DNA of 64,000 bases, taken from Mammaliicoccus sp. Dog046 (GTDB taxonomy: Bacteria > Bacillota > Bacilli > Staphylococcales > Staphylococcaceae). The DNA lies in the NCBI RefSeq assembly GCF_034039665.1, contig NZ_CP120131.1:248001-312000 (forward strand), written 5' to 3'. Position numbers and translations under genes: made by a program. A model generated the notes under the pieces. The model did no database searches. It was not told where the DNA came from and saw nothing but the letters and a program-made list of their open reading frames with translations. Shown here piece after piece: positions 1 through 7,795 of this stretch; the stretch's first letter is position 1, and every line of letters begins with the position of its first letter.

Positions 1-1074
1 AATTTTGATTTAGTGAAAAGTAGAGATTGGGTTTCTTTACCTAAATATGATTTTATAATGCGTGATTATTACGACTTCTTATTTAAAGATGTGAGTAAAG
101 AAAGTAGTGATATACTTTTTTATAGGTCTGTTTCTTTTGTGGATCATTTGGAAATGTTTGGTGCATTTGAACATAAAAATACATGGAAATTCCCGATAAA
201 TTTAGAAATAGATTCAGCTGGATATACTAGTTTTAATGATAAAAGGGAACCTATTGATATGAATGCACTTATTCATAATATAGAGTTTGCCCAAAGTGAA
301 ATTAGAAGTGTTTTTGAAGAAGATTATTACGACTACCATGATGAGAGTAAAATAGGATTGCAATTATTAAGTGAATATAGAGAACGACAAGATATCGAAA
401 TTCAAGATATTGAAAAAGACATTAATATTTCAAGTAGTGAATTTTTGCAATGGGAAATGAATAATAAACAGCCGAAAATTGAAGATGTTATTAAAGTATG
501 TGATTATTTGGGAATTAATATTGATTTGTTATCTTATAACACATTAAGAACGATGAATAATATGAATTCTCAAACCATTGCGGAATTTATACTTTATAAC
601 ACTGAAGTACAAAATTTGAAAGAATTAACTGAAACGTATTTTTTCTCAGATAGACAAAGTATGTTTTTGATACCTAAGTATTGCTATACTTATATGTTTA
701 ACTATTTAAATGATAATAGACAAAAGAAGAGGGGGGTTAAAGAGGCTTTCCAATTCACGAAAGAGTTTTTTATCAAGTGGTATGAATTTAATAAAGTTAG
801 ACAGCTACTGTTTTATAAATTAGAGGGACTAGTTGCCAAGACAAACTTTATTCATTATTCAGAGGAAGAAATTAAAAGTTATTTGGGAAATAGTTATTAT
901 CCTGAGAATCCTGTGAAACTTTTGACGCAACTAGTTCTTGATAGAGTGGGAAGTTATGGTTATAAAGATAAAGCGCAGGTTATTAATAGTGTTCGTAGTA
1001 TAGATATAGAACGTTTATTACAACCTACGGAAAAATTAAACCTACGCCCAGAAATAAGTGATACTGAAACTTGA
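1..1074 (+). CDS. HTH-containing protein of unknown function, 5' truncated by the window
   Basis: The frame is open from the first base of the window, so the N terminus is probably missing; the GTG at position 13 has no visible ribosome binding site. About residues 113-175 look like a Cro/C1-type helix-turn-helix: a GLQLLSEYRERQ helix, then DIEKDINISSSEF, then a segment ending in ICD-like VCDYLGINIDLL. The flanking parts (acidic, Tyr- and Phe-rich N-terminal half; Lys-rich C-terminal half with a YCYTYMFNYL stretch) match no family I recognise. No signal peptide or membrane segment is visible. It ends 80 bp before a thiolase remnant, so it may sit at the edge of a rearranged region. A DNA-binding regulator with a C-terminal sensing domain is the most that can be said. 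Confidence 0.6.
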   Translation, partial: NFDLVKSRDWVSLPKYDFIMRDYYDFLFKDVSKESSDILFYRSVSFVDHLEMFGAFEHKNTWKFPINLEIDSAGYTSFNDKREPIDMNALIHNIEFAQSEIRSVFEEDYYDYHDESKIGLQLLSEYRERQDIEIQDIEKDINISSSEFLQWEMNNKQPKIEDVIKVCDYLGINIDLLSYNTLRTMNNMNSQTIAEFILYNTEVQNLKELTETYFFSDRQSMFLIPKYCYTYMFNYLNDNRQKKRGVKEAFQFTKEFFIKWYEFNKVRQLLFYKLEGLVAKTNFIHYSEEEIKSYLGNSYYPENPVKLLTQLVLDRVGSYGYKDKAQVINSVRSIDIERLLQPTEKLNLRPEISDTET

Positions 1075-1155
1075 TGGAACTATGGAAGTTCTAACTATAT
1101 GTCCAGATTAATTTGTTATTAACGCAATTCCTAGTACTTGTATTACTTTGAATTT

Positions 1156-1275
1156 TTCTAGGAATGATGAATGAGTGAAATCTAAAAAAGGCTTCAAATA
1201 TCAAAATATGGCATGGTTACAATGTGTATCGGTGTAGGTATGGGTGCAGCAGGTATATTTGAATATGTAAGGTAA
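1156..1275 (+). pseudogene. Decayed C-terminal fragment of an acetyl-CoA acetyltransferase (thiolase)
   Basis: Positions 1186-1275 translate to a tail containing KYGMVTMCIGVGMGAAGIFE followed by a stop, which is the characteristic thiolase C terminus (glycine-rich CIGxGMGAA loop). In another frame, just upstream, FLGMMNE (about 1156-1176) resembles the residues that normally precede it, so at least one frameshift separates the pieces. No upstream thiolase body remains. The intact acyl-CoA synthetase gene facing it (1528-3108) suggests a former fatty-acid or acyl-CoA gene neighbourhood. Identification rests on a motif of about 20 residues read by eye. Confidence 0.6.
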
Positions 1276-1283
1276 AACGGATT

Positions 1284-1480
1284 GAGATATCGTGCGATTA
1301 GGTATGAAACGCACGAAGACTTTAGGTATAGAGCGGAGATATCGTGCGATTCAAGGTCAAACGCACGAAGACTTTGGGTATAGTGCAGAGATATCGTGCG
1401 ATTCAGGGTCAAACGCACGAAGACTTTGGGTAAAGTGACGAGATATCGTGCGATTCAGTATCAAACGCACGATATCTTTT
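1284..1480. repeat. Tandem array of four 52-bp units (GATATCGTGCG family)
   Basis: Units begin at 1284, 1336, 1388 and 1440, a strict 52-bp period. Each carries TCGTGCG and CGCACGA arms separated by about 13 bases, so each can form a short hairpin. The last unit is different: its arms extend to AGATATCGTGCG (1441-1452) and CGCACGATATCT (1466-1477), a perfect 12-bp stem. The array lies between the convergent ends of the thiolase remnant and the acyl-CoA synthetase gene. The same family recurs at 28990, 33057 and 40722. Confidence 0.95.
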
Positions 1481-1493
1481 GTTATCAAATCAA

Positions 1494-1526
1494 AAAAAGG
1501 ATGGGACACTGTGTCCCATCCTTTCT
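1494..1526. terminator. Bidirectional rho-independent terminator
   Basis: GGATGGGACA and TGTCCCATCC arms around a 3-base loop are flanked by an A-run on the left and CTTTCTT on the right. It ends immediately before the stop codon of the acyl-CoA synthetase gene, whose transcript it would close, leaving almost no 3' UTR. Confidence 0.8.
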
Positions 1527-1527
1527 T

Positions 1528-3108
1528 CTATTTATTATATTTTTGTTGTTCTGCTTCTCTTAATTCAACGCGTCGTATTTTTCCAGAGTTTGTCTTTGGT
1601 AGTTCTGAAACAAATTCGATTGCTCTTGGATATTTATATGGTGCGACGTCTTTTTTAACGTAAGTTTGAAGTTCTTTAACAAGTTCATCGTTACTTTCGA
1701 TGTCGTCTTGTAATATAACAAAGGCTTTTACGATATTACCTCTGATTTCATCTGGACTAGCGACAACTGCACATTCTTGAACTTTAGGGTGTTTCGTTAA
1801 TGAATCTTCAACTTCAAAGGGTCCGATAGTATAACCTGAACTAATGATGACATCATCTTCTCTACCTTTAAACCAAAAATATCCGTCTTCGTCTAATTGA
1901 GCACGATCTCCGGTTACGTAATAGTTACCGCGTTTTGATTTTTCAGTACGTTCTTCATCTTTGAAATATCCTTTGAATAGTGATGGAGAATCTAATGAAA
2001 CAGCGATGTCTCCGATTTCTCCATTTGTTATAGGATTTCCATCTTCATCAATAACATCAACATAACTTCCAGGTATTGCTTTACCCATAGCGCCTGGTCT
2101 GCTTTCTGTATCTTTTAAGAATGCAATCAGTAATGTATTCTCAGTTTGTCCATAGCCATCTCTCACTTTAATATTGAAGTTATTCTGGAATTGTTCGATG
2201 ACTTCTTTATTTAAAGGTTCTCCTGCAGAAACTGCACTATGAAGATGTTCTAAAGTATAATCAGATAAATTTGGTAGTTTAGCCATTAAACGATATTCAG
2301 TAGGCGTACAACAAAGTGCATTGATTTGATGTTTCTCTAATAAATCTAAATAAGTAGATGCACTAAATTTACCATTATATACAAAGGCAGTTGCGCCAGA
2401 ACCGAGGATAGATAAGAATGGACTCCAAATCCATTTTTGCCAACCTGGTGCAGCAGTAGCCCAAACCGTATCAGCTTCACTAATGCTTAACCAATGTTTT
2501 GGTGCTGTTTGAATATGTGCAAATCCCCATCCGTGAGAATGGATAACGGCTTTTGGTAAACCAGTTGTACCAGAAGTGTAAGATAAGATAGCGATATCGT
2601 CGCGTGTCGTTTCTTCAACCGTTAAGTCTTCACTAGCAGTTGATTGCTCATCTTCTATAGAAATCCAGTCAGCTTTATTTCCTCCTACGATAAATTTCGT
2701 TAATTGATCGTATTCTTTTATGTCTTCAAACTCTACTGTACATTGTTGGATGGATACAACTGCATCTACTTCGCCGTGTGAGATTCTGTGTTGTAAGTCT
2801 TTTGTACGTAGCATTTCGGAACTAGGGATAATGATAATGCCTAATTTTAATGCCGCAATATAGATTTCATACGTTTTAATAGAACGTGGCATAATGATAA
2901 GTACTTTATCACCTTTTTTTAAGCCATGACTTTTGAATATGTTACCTACTTTATTAGCGTTTTTGATCAGCTCAGCATATGTAATTGTTTGAACGTTGCC
3001 GTCGACATCTTCAAAAATAATTGCTTCTTTAGAAGTGTTTGAAGTATGCTTTTCAATTTCATGAACAATATTATATTTATCTGGTGCAATTAAATTTGCG
3101 TTTTTCAT
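1528..3108 (-). CDS. Medium/branched-chain acyl-CoA synthetase (AMP-forming, MACS type)
   Basis: A 526-residue ANL-superfamily adenylating enzyme that would activate a carboxylic acid through an acyl-AMP to an acyl-CoA in the cytoplasm. Visible motifs in order: the phosphate-binding loop YTSGTTGLPKA (about residues 178-188), YGQTENTLL, the hinge region TGDRAQLDEDGYFWFKGRED, and the C-terminal catalytic lysine motif PKTNSGKIRR. Length and motifs fit the MACS/MbcS-like group rather than long-chain FadD; the exact acid (acetate, butyrate, branched C4-C5) cannot be read. An upstream in-frame ATG at 3141 lacks a binding site, whereas the ATG at 3108 has GAGGAGA six bases before it, so I start there. 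It is monocistronic, with a terminator directly at its stop. Confidence 0.88.
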   Translation of the reverse strand: MKNANLIAPDKYNIVHEIEKHTSNTSKEAIIFEDVDGNVQTITYAELIKNANKVGNIFKSHGLKKGDKVLIIMPRSIKTYEIYIAALKLGIIIIPSSEMLRTKDLQHRISHGEVDAVVSIQQCTVEFEDIKEYDQLTKFIVGGNKADWISIEDEQSTASEDLTVEETTRDDIAILSYTSGTTGLPKAVIHSHGWGFAHIQTAPKHWLSISEADTVWATAAPGWQKWIWSPFLSILGSGATAFVYNGKFSASTYLDLLEKHQINALCCTPTEYRLMAKLPNLSDYTLEHLHSAVSAGEPLNKEVIEQFQNNFNIKVRDGYGQTENTLLIAFLKDTESRPGAMGKAIPGSYVDVIDEDGNPITNGEIGDIAVSLDSPSLFKGYFKDEERTEKSKRGNYYVTGDRAQLDEDGYFWFKGREDDVIISSGYTIGPFEVEDSLTKHPKVQECAVVASPDEIRGNIVKAFVILQDDIESNDELVKELQTYVKKDVAPYKYPRAIEFVSELPKTNSGKIRRVELREAEQQKYNK

Positions 3109-3431
3109 GTTAATCTCCTCGTCTATTTTTAAATTATCCATTCATTTTAACAAGGTATGACAATTAATACGAGTAAATGAAACTATATGAAAGTAATTTA
3201 GTTTGAATTATCAAAAAATTTACGTCTTATTGTGGAGAAAGTAGTGGAAATAAGAAAAATTGCAAAAAAAGGAAAGTGACTTTAGAGAAATGATGAAAAT
3301 ATTTTTAAGTTATGAAAATATATTCTATTATGAAATATAAGTGTCTTTACAGGGGATATTCATTGGTGTTTAATCCATTTTAATTTACGATAGTGATATA
3401 AGTGTTTTGTATTTATAATTGTACACATATA

Positions 3432-3445
3432 TGTAAGCGTTTTCT
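3432..3445. promoter_or_regulatory. Catabolite-responsive element (cre) before the Gfo/ThuA operon
   Basis: TGTAAGCGTTTTCT fits the CcpA operator consensus TGWAARCGYTWNCW at essentially all positions, 42 bp before the first start codon. It predicts glucose repression of the four-gene operon. The remaining intergenic stretch (3109-3486) is AT-rich, separates two divergent genes and shows no other convincing element; AAAGGGGATG at 3472-3481 is the ribosome binding region of the next gene. Confidence 0.7.
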
Positions 3446-3486
3446 ATAAAAATGATACATTTAAATATATTAAAGGGGATGTTCTC

Positions 3487-4563
3487 ATGAAGTTAAAGAT
3501 AGGGATAATCGGTTGTGGTGGTATTGCTAATGGTAAGCATATGCCAAGTTTGTCAAAAATAAACGAGGTAGAGATGGTTGCTTTTTGTGATATCGAAATT
3601 GATAAAGCACAAGCTGCTGCGGAGGCTTTTGGTTCTGAGGGTGCAAAAGTATATGAAGATTATAAATTATTGTTAGAAGACAAGTCGATTGATGTTGTTC
3701 ATGTTTGTACGCCAAATAGCTCACATAAGACATTGACTGTGGATGCATTAGACGCAGGTAAGCATGTCATGTGCGAAAAACCGATGGCGAAAACAACGGA
3801 AGAAGCGCAAGCTATGATTGAAGCGGCAGAACGTAATAATAAAAAATTAACAATTGGTTATCAAAATAGATTTAGACCGGATAGTCAATATTTACATAAG
3901 GCGACGCAACGTGGTGATTTAGGGGATATTTATTATGGGAAAGCACAAGCGATACGTCGACGCGCTGTTCCAACATGGGGCGTATTTTTAGATGAAGAAA
4001 AACAAGGTGGAGGTCCACTTATTGATATTGGTACACACGCGTTAGATTTAACGTTATGGATGATGAATAACTACGAACCAGAATCCGTTATGGGATCTAC
4101 TTTTCATAAGTTAGGTAAAAAAGAAAATGCTGCCAATGCTTGGGGTTCTTGGGATCCAAATAAATTTACAGTAGAAGACTCCGCATTTGGATTTATTAAG
4201 ATGAAGAATGGAACAACGATCGTGCTAGAATCCAGCTGGGCGCTCAATTCTTTAGATGTTGATGAAGCTAAATGTGCACTTTCGGGTACAGAAGGTGGCG
4301 CAGATATGAAAAATGGTTTAAACATTCATGGGGAAGACTTCGGGACTTTATATACGAAGAAAATCGAACTCGAAAATAAAGGTGTTGATTTTTATGAAGG
4401 TGAAACAGTGGATGAAGCAGAAGTAGAAGCACGTAGTTGGATTGATAGTATTCTGAATGACACTGAACCAGTTGTGAAGCCACAAGAAGCAATGGTGATT
4501 ACACGTATATTAGAAGGATTATATGAATCAGCAAAGACAGGAAAAGCTGTGTACTTTGAATAA
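3487..4563 (+). CDS. Gfo/Idh/MocA family NAD(P)-dependent sugar oxidoreductase (first of two)
   Basis: A 358-residue cytoplasmic dehydrogenase. The N-terminal Rossmann fold shows GCGGIANGKHMP (residues 9-20), the family signature EKPMAK is at about 97-102, and the C-terminal alpha/beta domain has GGGPLIDIGTHALDL, whose Asp and His are the usual catalytic pair. Family members oxidise a sugar or inositol hydroxyl with NAD(P). It leads a tight operon (gaps of 16-23 bp) with ThuA, a second Gfo paralogue and a TIM-barrel isomerase. No transporter is in the operon, so the substrate enters by another route. The substrate is unknown; trehalose/3-keto-glycoside and inositol chemistry are the known uses of this combination. 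Confidence 0.88.
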   Translation: MKLKIGIIGCGGIANGKHMPSLSKINEVEMVAFCDIEIDKAQAAAEAFGSEGAKVYEDYKLLLEDKSIDVVHVCTPNSSHKTLTVDALDAGKHVMCEKPMAKTTEEAQAMIEAAERNNKKLTIGYQNRFRPDSQYLHKATQRGDLGDIYYGKAQAIRRRAVPTWGVFLDEEKQGGGPLIDIGTHALDLTLWMMNNYEPESVMGSTFHKLGKKENAANAWGSWDPNKFTVEDSAFGFIKMKNGTTIVLESSWALNSLDVDEAKCALSGTEGGADMKNGLNIHGEDFGTLYTKKIELENKGVDFYEGETVDEAEVEARSWIDSILNDTEPVVKPQEAMVITRILEGLYESAKTGKAVYFE

Positions 4564-4581
4564 TAAAAAGGGGTCAATAAA

Positions 4582-5298
4582 ATGAATATTACAGTTTGGA
4601 ATGAATATAGACATGAAGTAGAAAGCGAAGAAATTAAAGCAGTATATCCAGAAGGCATTCATAAAGTGATTGCTGAATTTCTGTCAGAAGAACATGACGT
4701 TAAGACAGCAACGTTAGATGAAGAAGAACATGGCCTAACGGATGACGTGTTGAATCAAACTGATGTCTTAATTTGGTGGGGACATAAGGCACATGATGAA
4801 GTTCAAGACGATATCGTAAACAAAGTGAAACAACGTGTCTTAGATGGTATGGGACTTATCGTTCTGCATTCAGGGCATTTTTCGAAAATATTTAAAAGCC
4901 TAATGGGAACAACATGTGATTTGAAATGGCGAGAAGCTGATGAGAAGGAAAGATTATGGGTAGTAGACCCGACGCACCCAATCACGGAAGGATTAAGTTC
5001 ATATATAGAGTTAGAGAAGGAAGAAATGTATGGTGAACACTTTGATATACCAGCACCAGACGAAACCGTATTTATCAGTTGGTTTGAAGGTGGAGAAGTA
5101 TTTAGAAGTGGCGCAACGTTTAAGAGAGGGAACGGTAAAATATTCTACTTTAGACCTGGGCATGAAAGTTATCCGACGTATTATCATGCAGACATTCAGC
5201 AAGTTATTAAGAATGCGGTGAAATGGGCATATACAGGTCGTACGCCTAAACATGAGTATGGTAACGCGCAACCTTTAGAAGCAATTAGTAAAAAATAA
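4582..5298 (+). CDS. ThuA-domain protein (trehalose utilisation family)
   Basis: A 238-residue class-I glutamine-amidotransferase-like fold protein. Recognisable ThuA features are the start [12 protein letters not shown], the [14 protein letters not shown] segment, [14 protein letters not shown] in the nucleophile-elbow region, and the C-terminal [12 protein letters not shown] followed by a buried helix [11 protein letters not shown]. The usual amidotransferase catalytic cysteine is absent, as is normal for ThuA. In rhizobia ThuA works beside a Gfo/Idh/MocA dehydrogenase (ThuB) in oxidative disaccharide use; its own chemistry is not well settled. It has an AAAGGGG binding site and sits 18 bp after the first dehydrogenase and 16 bp before the second. 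Confidence 0.85.
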   Translation: MNITVWNEYRHEVESEEIKAVYPEGIHKVIAEFLSEEHDVKTATLDEEEHGLTDDVLNQTDVLIWWGHKAHDEVQDDIVNKVKQRVLDGMGLIVLHSGHFSKIFKSLMGTTCDLKWREADEKERLWVVDPTHPITEGLSSYIELEKEEMYGEHFDIPAPDETVFISWFEGGEVFRSGATFKRGNGKIFYFRPGHESYPTYYHADIQQVIKNAVKWAYTGRTPKHEYGNAQPLEAISKK

Positions 5299-5314
5299 AT
5301 AGGAGCCAATATAT

Positions 5315-6352
5315 ATGAATAAATTGAAAGTAGGTTTTATTGGTGTTGGGGGTATCGCTCAGAGTAGGCATATTCCAGCGTTTAAGCAATTAGATCATTT
5401 AGTGGATATTGTAGGTGTGTTCGATATAAATCAAGAACAATCATCGCAAGTTGCTTCGACATTTAATATCCCAAATGTATATGACACGTATCAACAGGTG
5501 TTTAATGATGTTGATGCTGTCGTTATTTGTACACCAAACAAATTTCATGCTGAAATGAGTGTCGCAGCACTAAATGCGGGGATACATGTATTTTGTGAAA
5601 AACCGATGGCGATGAATCAAGAAGAATGTGACAAGATGATTGAAGCGGCAAATACTTCAGGTAAGTTATTAGCGATTGGCTATCATTATAGATTTACGGA
5701 TGCAGCTATACTTGCGAATCGCGCGATTGATGACGATGTTGTTGGTGATCCACTCGTAACTAGAGTGCGTGCATTACGTCGTCGAAAAGTACCTGGCTGG
5801 GGCGTGTTTACAAATAAAGAACTTCAAGGTGGAGGGAGTCTAATAGATTATGGATGTCATTTATTAGATTTGGCTATGTGGTTATTAAAAGACAGACAGC
5901 CTGTTGAAGTGCTTGGAAAAACATATAATCGTTTAAGTAAGACACCTGGTCAAATCAATGATTGGGGTACATTTAATCACGAAACATTTGAAGTCGATGA
6001 TCATGTGTCAACGTTTATTACTTTTGATGATGGTTCAACAATGCAATTTGAGTGTTCGTGGTCTGCAAATATTAAAGAAGATCAAATTCATTTAAGTATT
6101 TCCGGCGTTGGTGGCGGTCTTAATGTTTATCCATTTGAAATCTATCAATCTAAAATGGGCACATTCTTTAATGAACAAGCAGATGCAGAACATAATGAAG
6201 ATGTTGCAGCACAAAGACAAACATTGAACTTTGTGAATAGCTGTTTAGGGAATGAAACATTAGTTGTACAACCTGAACAAGCAAGACAAGTGAGTACATT
6301 AATTGATGCTATTTATAGAAGTAGTGAAGAAGGAAGAAGTGTAAGACTATAA
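5315..6352 (+). CDS. Gfo/Idh/MocA family NAD(P)-dependent sugar oxidoreductase (second of two)
   Basis: A 345-residue paralogue of the operon's first gene: GVGGIAQSRHIPAF in the Rossmann loop, CEKPMAMN at about 95-102, and GGGSLIDYGCHLLDLAMW in the catalytic domain. The two proteins share a conserved RALRRRKVPGWGVF-like segment but are clearly divergent, which suggests two successive or opposite redox steps (oxidation and later reduction of a keto-sugar) rather than a recent duplication. It starts at ATG after AGGAGCC and stops 23 bp before the isomerase gene. Confidence 0.88.
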   Translation: MNKLKVGFIGVGGIAQSRHIPAFKQLDHLVDIVGVFDINQEQSSQVASTFNIPNVYDTYQQVFNDVDAVVICTPNKFHAEMSVAALNAGIHVFCEKPMAMNQEECDKMIEAANTSGKLLAIGYHYRFTDAAILANRAIDDDVVGDPLVTRVRALRRRKVPGWGVFTNKELQGGGSLIDYGCHLLDLAMWLLKDRQPVEVLGKTYNRLSKTPGQINDWGTFNHETFEVDDHVSTFITFDDGSTMQFECSWSANIKEDQIHLSISGVGGGLNVYPFEIYQSKMGTFFNEQADAEHNEDVAAQRQTLNFVNSCLGNETLVVQPEQARQVSTLIDAIYRSSEEGRSVRL

Positions 6353-6375
6353 TAATCGTTAAGGGGTGCTAAGTT

Positions 6376-7344
6376 ATGAATATTGGTGTTTTTACAGTAC
6401 TTTTTCAAGATAAATCATTTGAAGAAATGTTAGATCACGTTGCTGCAGCAGGTTTGAAGATGGTAGAAATCGGAACAGGCGGTAACCCAGGGAATCATTT
6501 TTGTGATGTTGATGTGTTGTTAGAAAATGAAGATGAAAGAAATAAATTTATAGATGCGATTCATAGTAGAGGATTAGAAATTAGTGCATTTAGTTGTCAT
6601 GATAATCCAGTTTCACCTGATGAATCACATGGGAAACAAGCACATGAGACTTTTGTGAAATCAGTGAAGCTCGCTTCCATGTTAGGCGTTCCAGTCGTAA
6701 ATACATTTTCAGGGATACCAGGTTCTGATGAAACAGCGAAATATCCGAACTGGCCGGTCACACCTTGGCCAACAGATTATTCCGAAATATTGGAGTGGCA
6801 ATGGGAGAAGAAGCTCATCCCGTATTGGAAAGAAGCGGCTCAAATCGCTAAAGATCATAATGTTAAAGTGGGTATCGAATTACATGCTGGATTCTCCGTA
6901 CATACGCCATATACATTATTGAAATTGAGAGAAGCGACGAATGATGCCATTGGTGCAAATTTAGATCCGAGTCATTTATGGTGGCAAGGTATAGATCCAA
7001 TCGCAGCTATAAAAATATTAGGCAAAGCCAATGCGATTCATCATTTCCATGCGAAAGATACTTATATTGATCAAGAAAATGTCAATATGTATGGACTGAC
7101 AGATATGCAACCATATAGTTCAGTACAATCTCGAGCTTGGACATTTAGAACAGTTGGTTATGGTCATAGTCCGCAAGTTTGGGGCGATATCATCAGTGCA
7201 TTAAGAATTAATGGATATGATTATGTTGTCAGTATTGAACATGAAGATCCAATTATGTCAGTTGACGAAGGCTTCCAAAAAGCAGCGCAAAACCTAAAAA
7301 ATGTGAATATCAACGAAACATTAAACGATATATGGTGGGCTTAA
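6376..7344 (+). CDS. Sugar phosphate isomerase/epimerase family TIM-barrel protein
   Basis: A 322-residue xylose-isomerase-like (AP endonuclease 2 type) barrel. Metal-site segments in order are EIGTGG, VGIELHAGF, GANLDPSHLWW, HHFHAKD and SIEHEDP, giving the usual Glu/Asp/His/Glu set. Relatives include IolE/IolI-like inositol enzymes and enzymes acting on 3-keto-glycosides. As the last gene of the ThuA operon it probably isomerises, epimerises or cleaves the keto-sugar made by the dehydrogenases. A strong hairpin terminator follows 18 bp after the stop. Confidence 0.88.
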   Translation: MNIGVFTVLFQDKSFEEMLDHVAAAGLKMVEIGTGGNPGNHFCDVDVLLENEDERNKFIDAIHSRGLEISAFSCHDNPVSPDESHGKQAHETFVKSVKLASMLGVPVVNTFSGIPGSDETAKYPNWPVTPWPTDYSEILEWQWEKKLIPYWKEAAQIAKDHNVKVGIELHAGFSVHTPYTLLKLREATNDAIGANLDPSHLWWQGIDPIAAIKILGKANAIHHFHAKDTYIDQENVNMYGLTDMQPYSSVQSRAWTFRTVGYGHSPQVWGDIISALRINGYDYVVSIEHEDPIMSVDEGFQKAAQNLKNVNINETLNDIWWA

Positions 7345-7362
7345 TTTAATAAAAAAGTAGAA

Positions 7363-7418
7363 AGCGCCTTATAAAGTAGACACGTGATGAGTGAAAACTT
7401 TATAAGGCGCTATTTTTT
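7363..7418. terminator. Strong bidirectional terminator after the ThuA operon
   Basis: A perfect 15-bp stem (AGCGCCTTATAAAGT, 7363-7377, with its complement 7397-7411) is followed by ATTTTTT on the plus strand and by a T-run on the minus strand. It ends the operon and could also stop minus-strand transcription that has run through the NERD gene and the 41-bp array. Confidence 0.85.
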
Positions 7419-7463
7419 AGTTTAGTTAGAATTTTTGAGGTTGGGTGATGTGTTGAGGTGTGA

Positions 7464-7791
7464 AGTCGTGAGTTAACGCAGAAGTTAATCCAAGAGATGA
7501 GGTAAGTCGTGAGTTAACGCGAAAGTTAATCCAAGAGATGAGGTAAGTCGTGAGTTAACGCGAAAGTTAATCCAAGAGATGAGGTAAGTCGTGAGTTAAC
7601 GCAGAAGTTAATCCAAGAGATGGCCCAAGTCGTGAGTTAACGCAGAAGTTAATCCAAGAGATGAGGTAAGTCGCGAGTTAACGCAGAAGTTAATCCAAGA
7701 GATGAGGTAAGTCGTGAGTTAACGCAGAAGTTAATCCAAGAGATGGCCAAAGTCGTGAGTTAACGTCGCAATGACTATATGAACGATATTA
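7464..7791. repeat. Tandem array of 41-bp units (GTCGTGAGTTAACGC family)
   Basis: Units start at 7464, 7505, 7546, 7587, 7628, 7669, 7710 and 7751 with an exact 41-bp period; the eighth is degenerate after its first 15 bases. Most units share AGTCGTGAGTTAACGC followed by AGAAGTTAATCC, so TTAAC and GTTAA arms can pair around six bases. Variation is small (GCAG versus GCGA, GAGGTA versus GGCCCA). The array lies between a terminator and the 3' end of the NERD gene at 7796 and would be the 3' UTR of that gene. A short related segment in inverse orientation (GAGTTAACTCACGAC) is at 24847-24861. Confidence 0.95.
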
Positions 7792-7795
7792 AAAG

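Noticed and set aside
1194-1663. Short frames of about 70 codons on both strands across the 52-bp array
   Set aside because: They lie in repeats and a terminator, lack binding sites and have no coding character.
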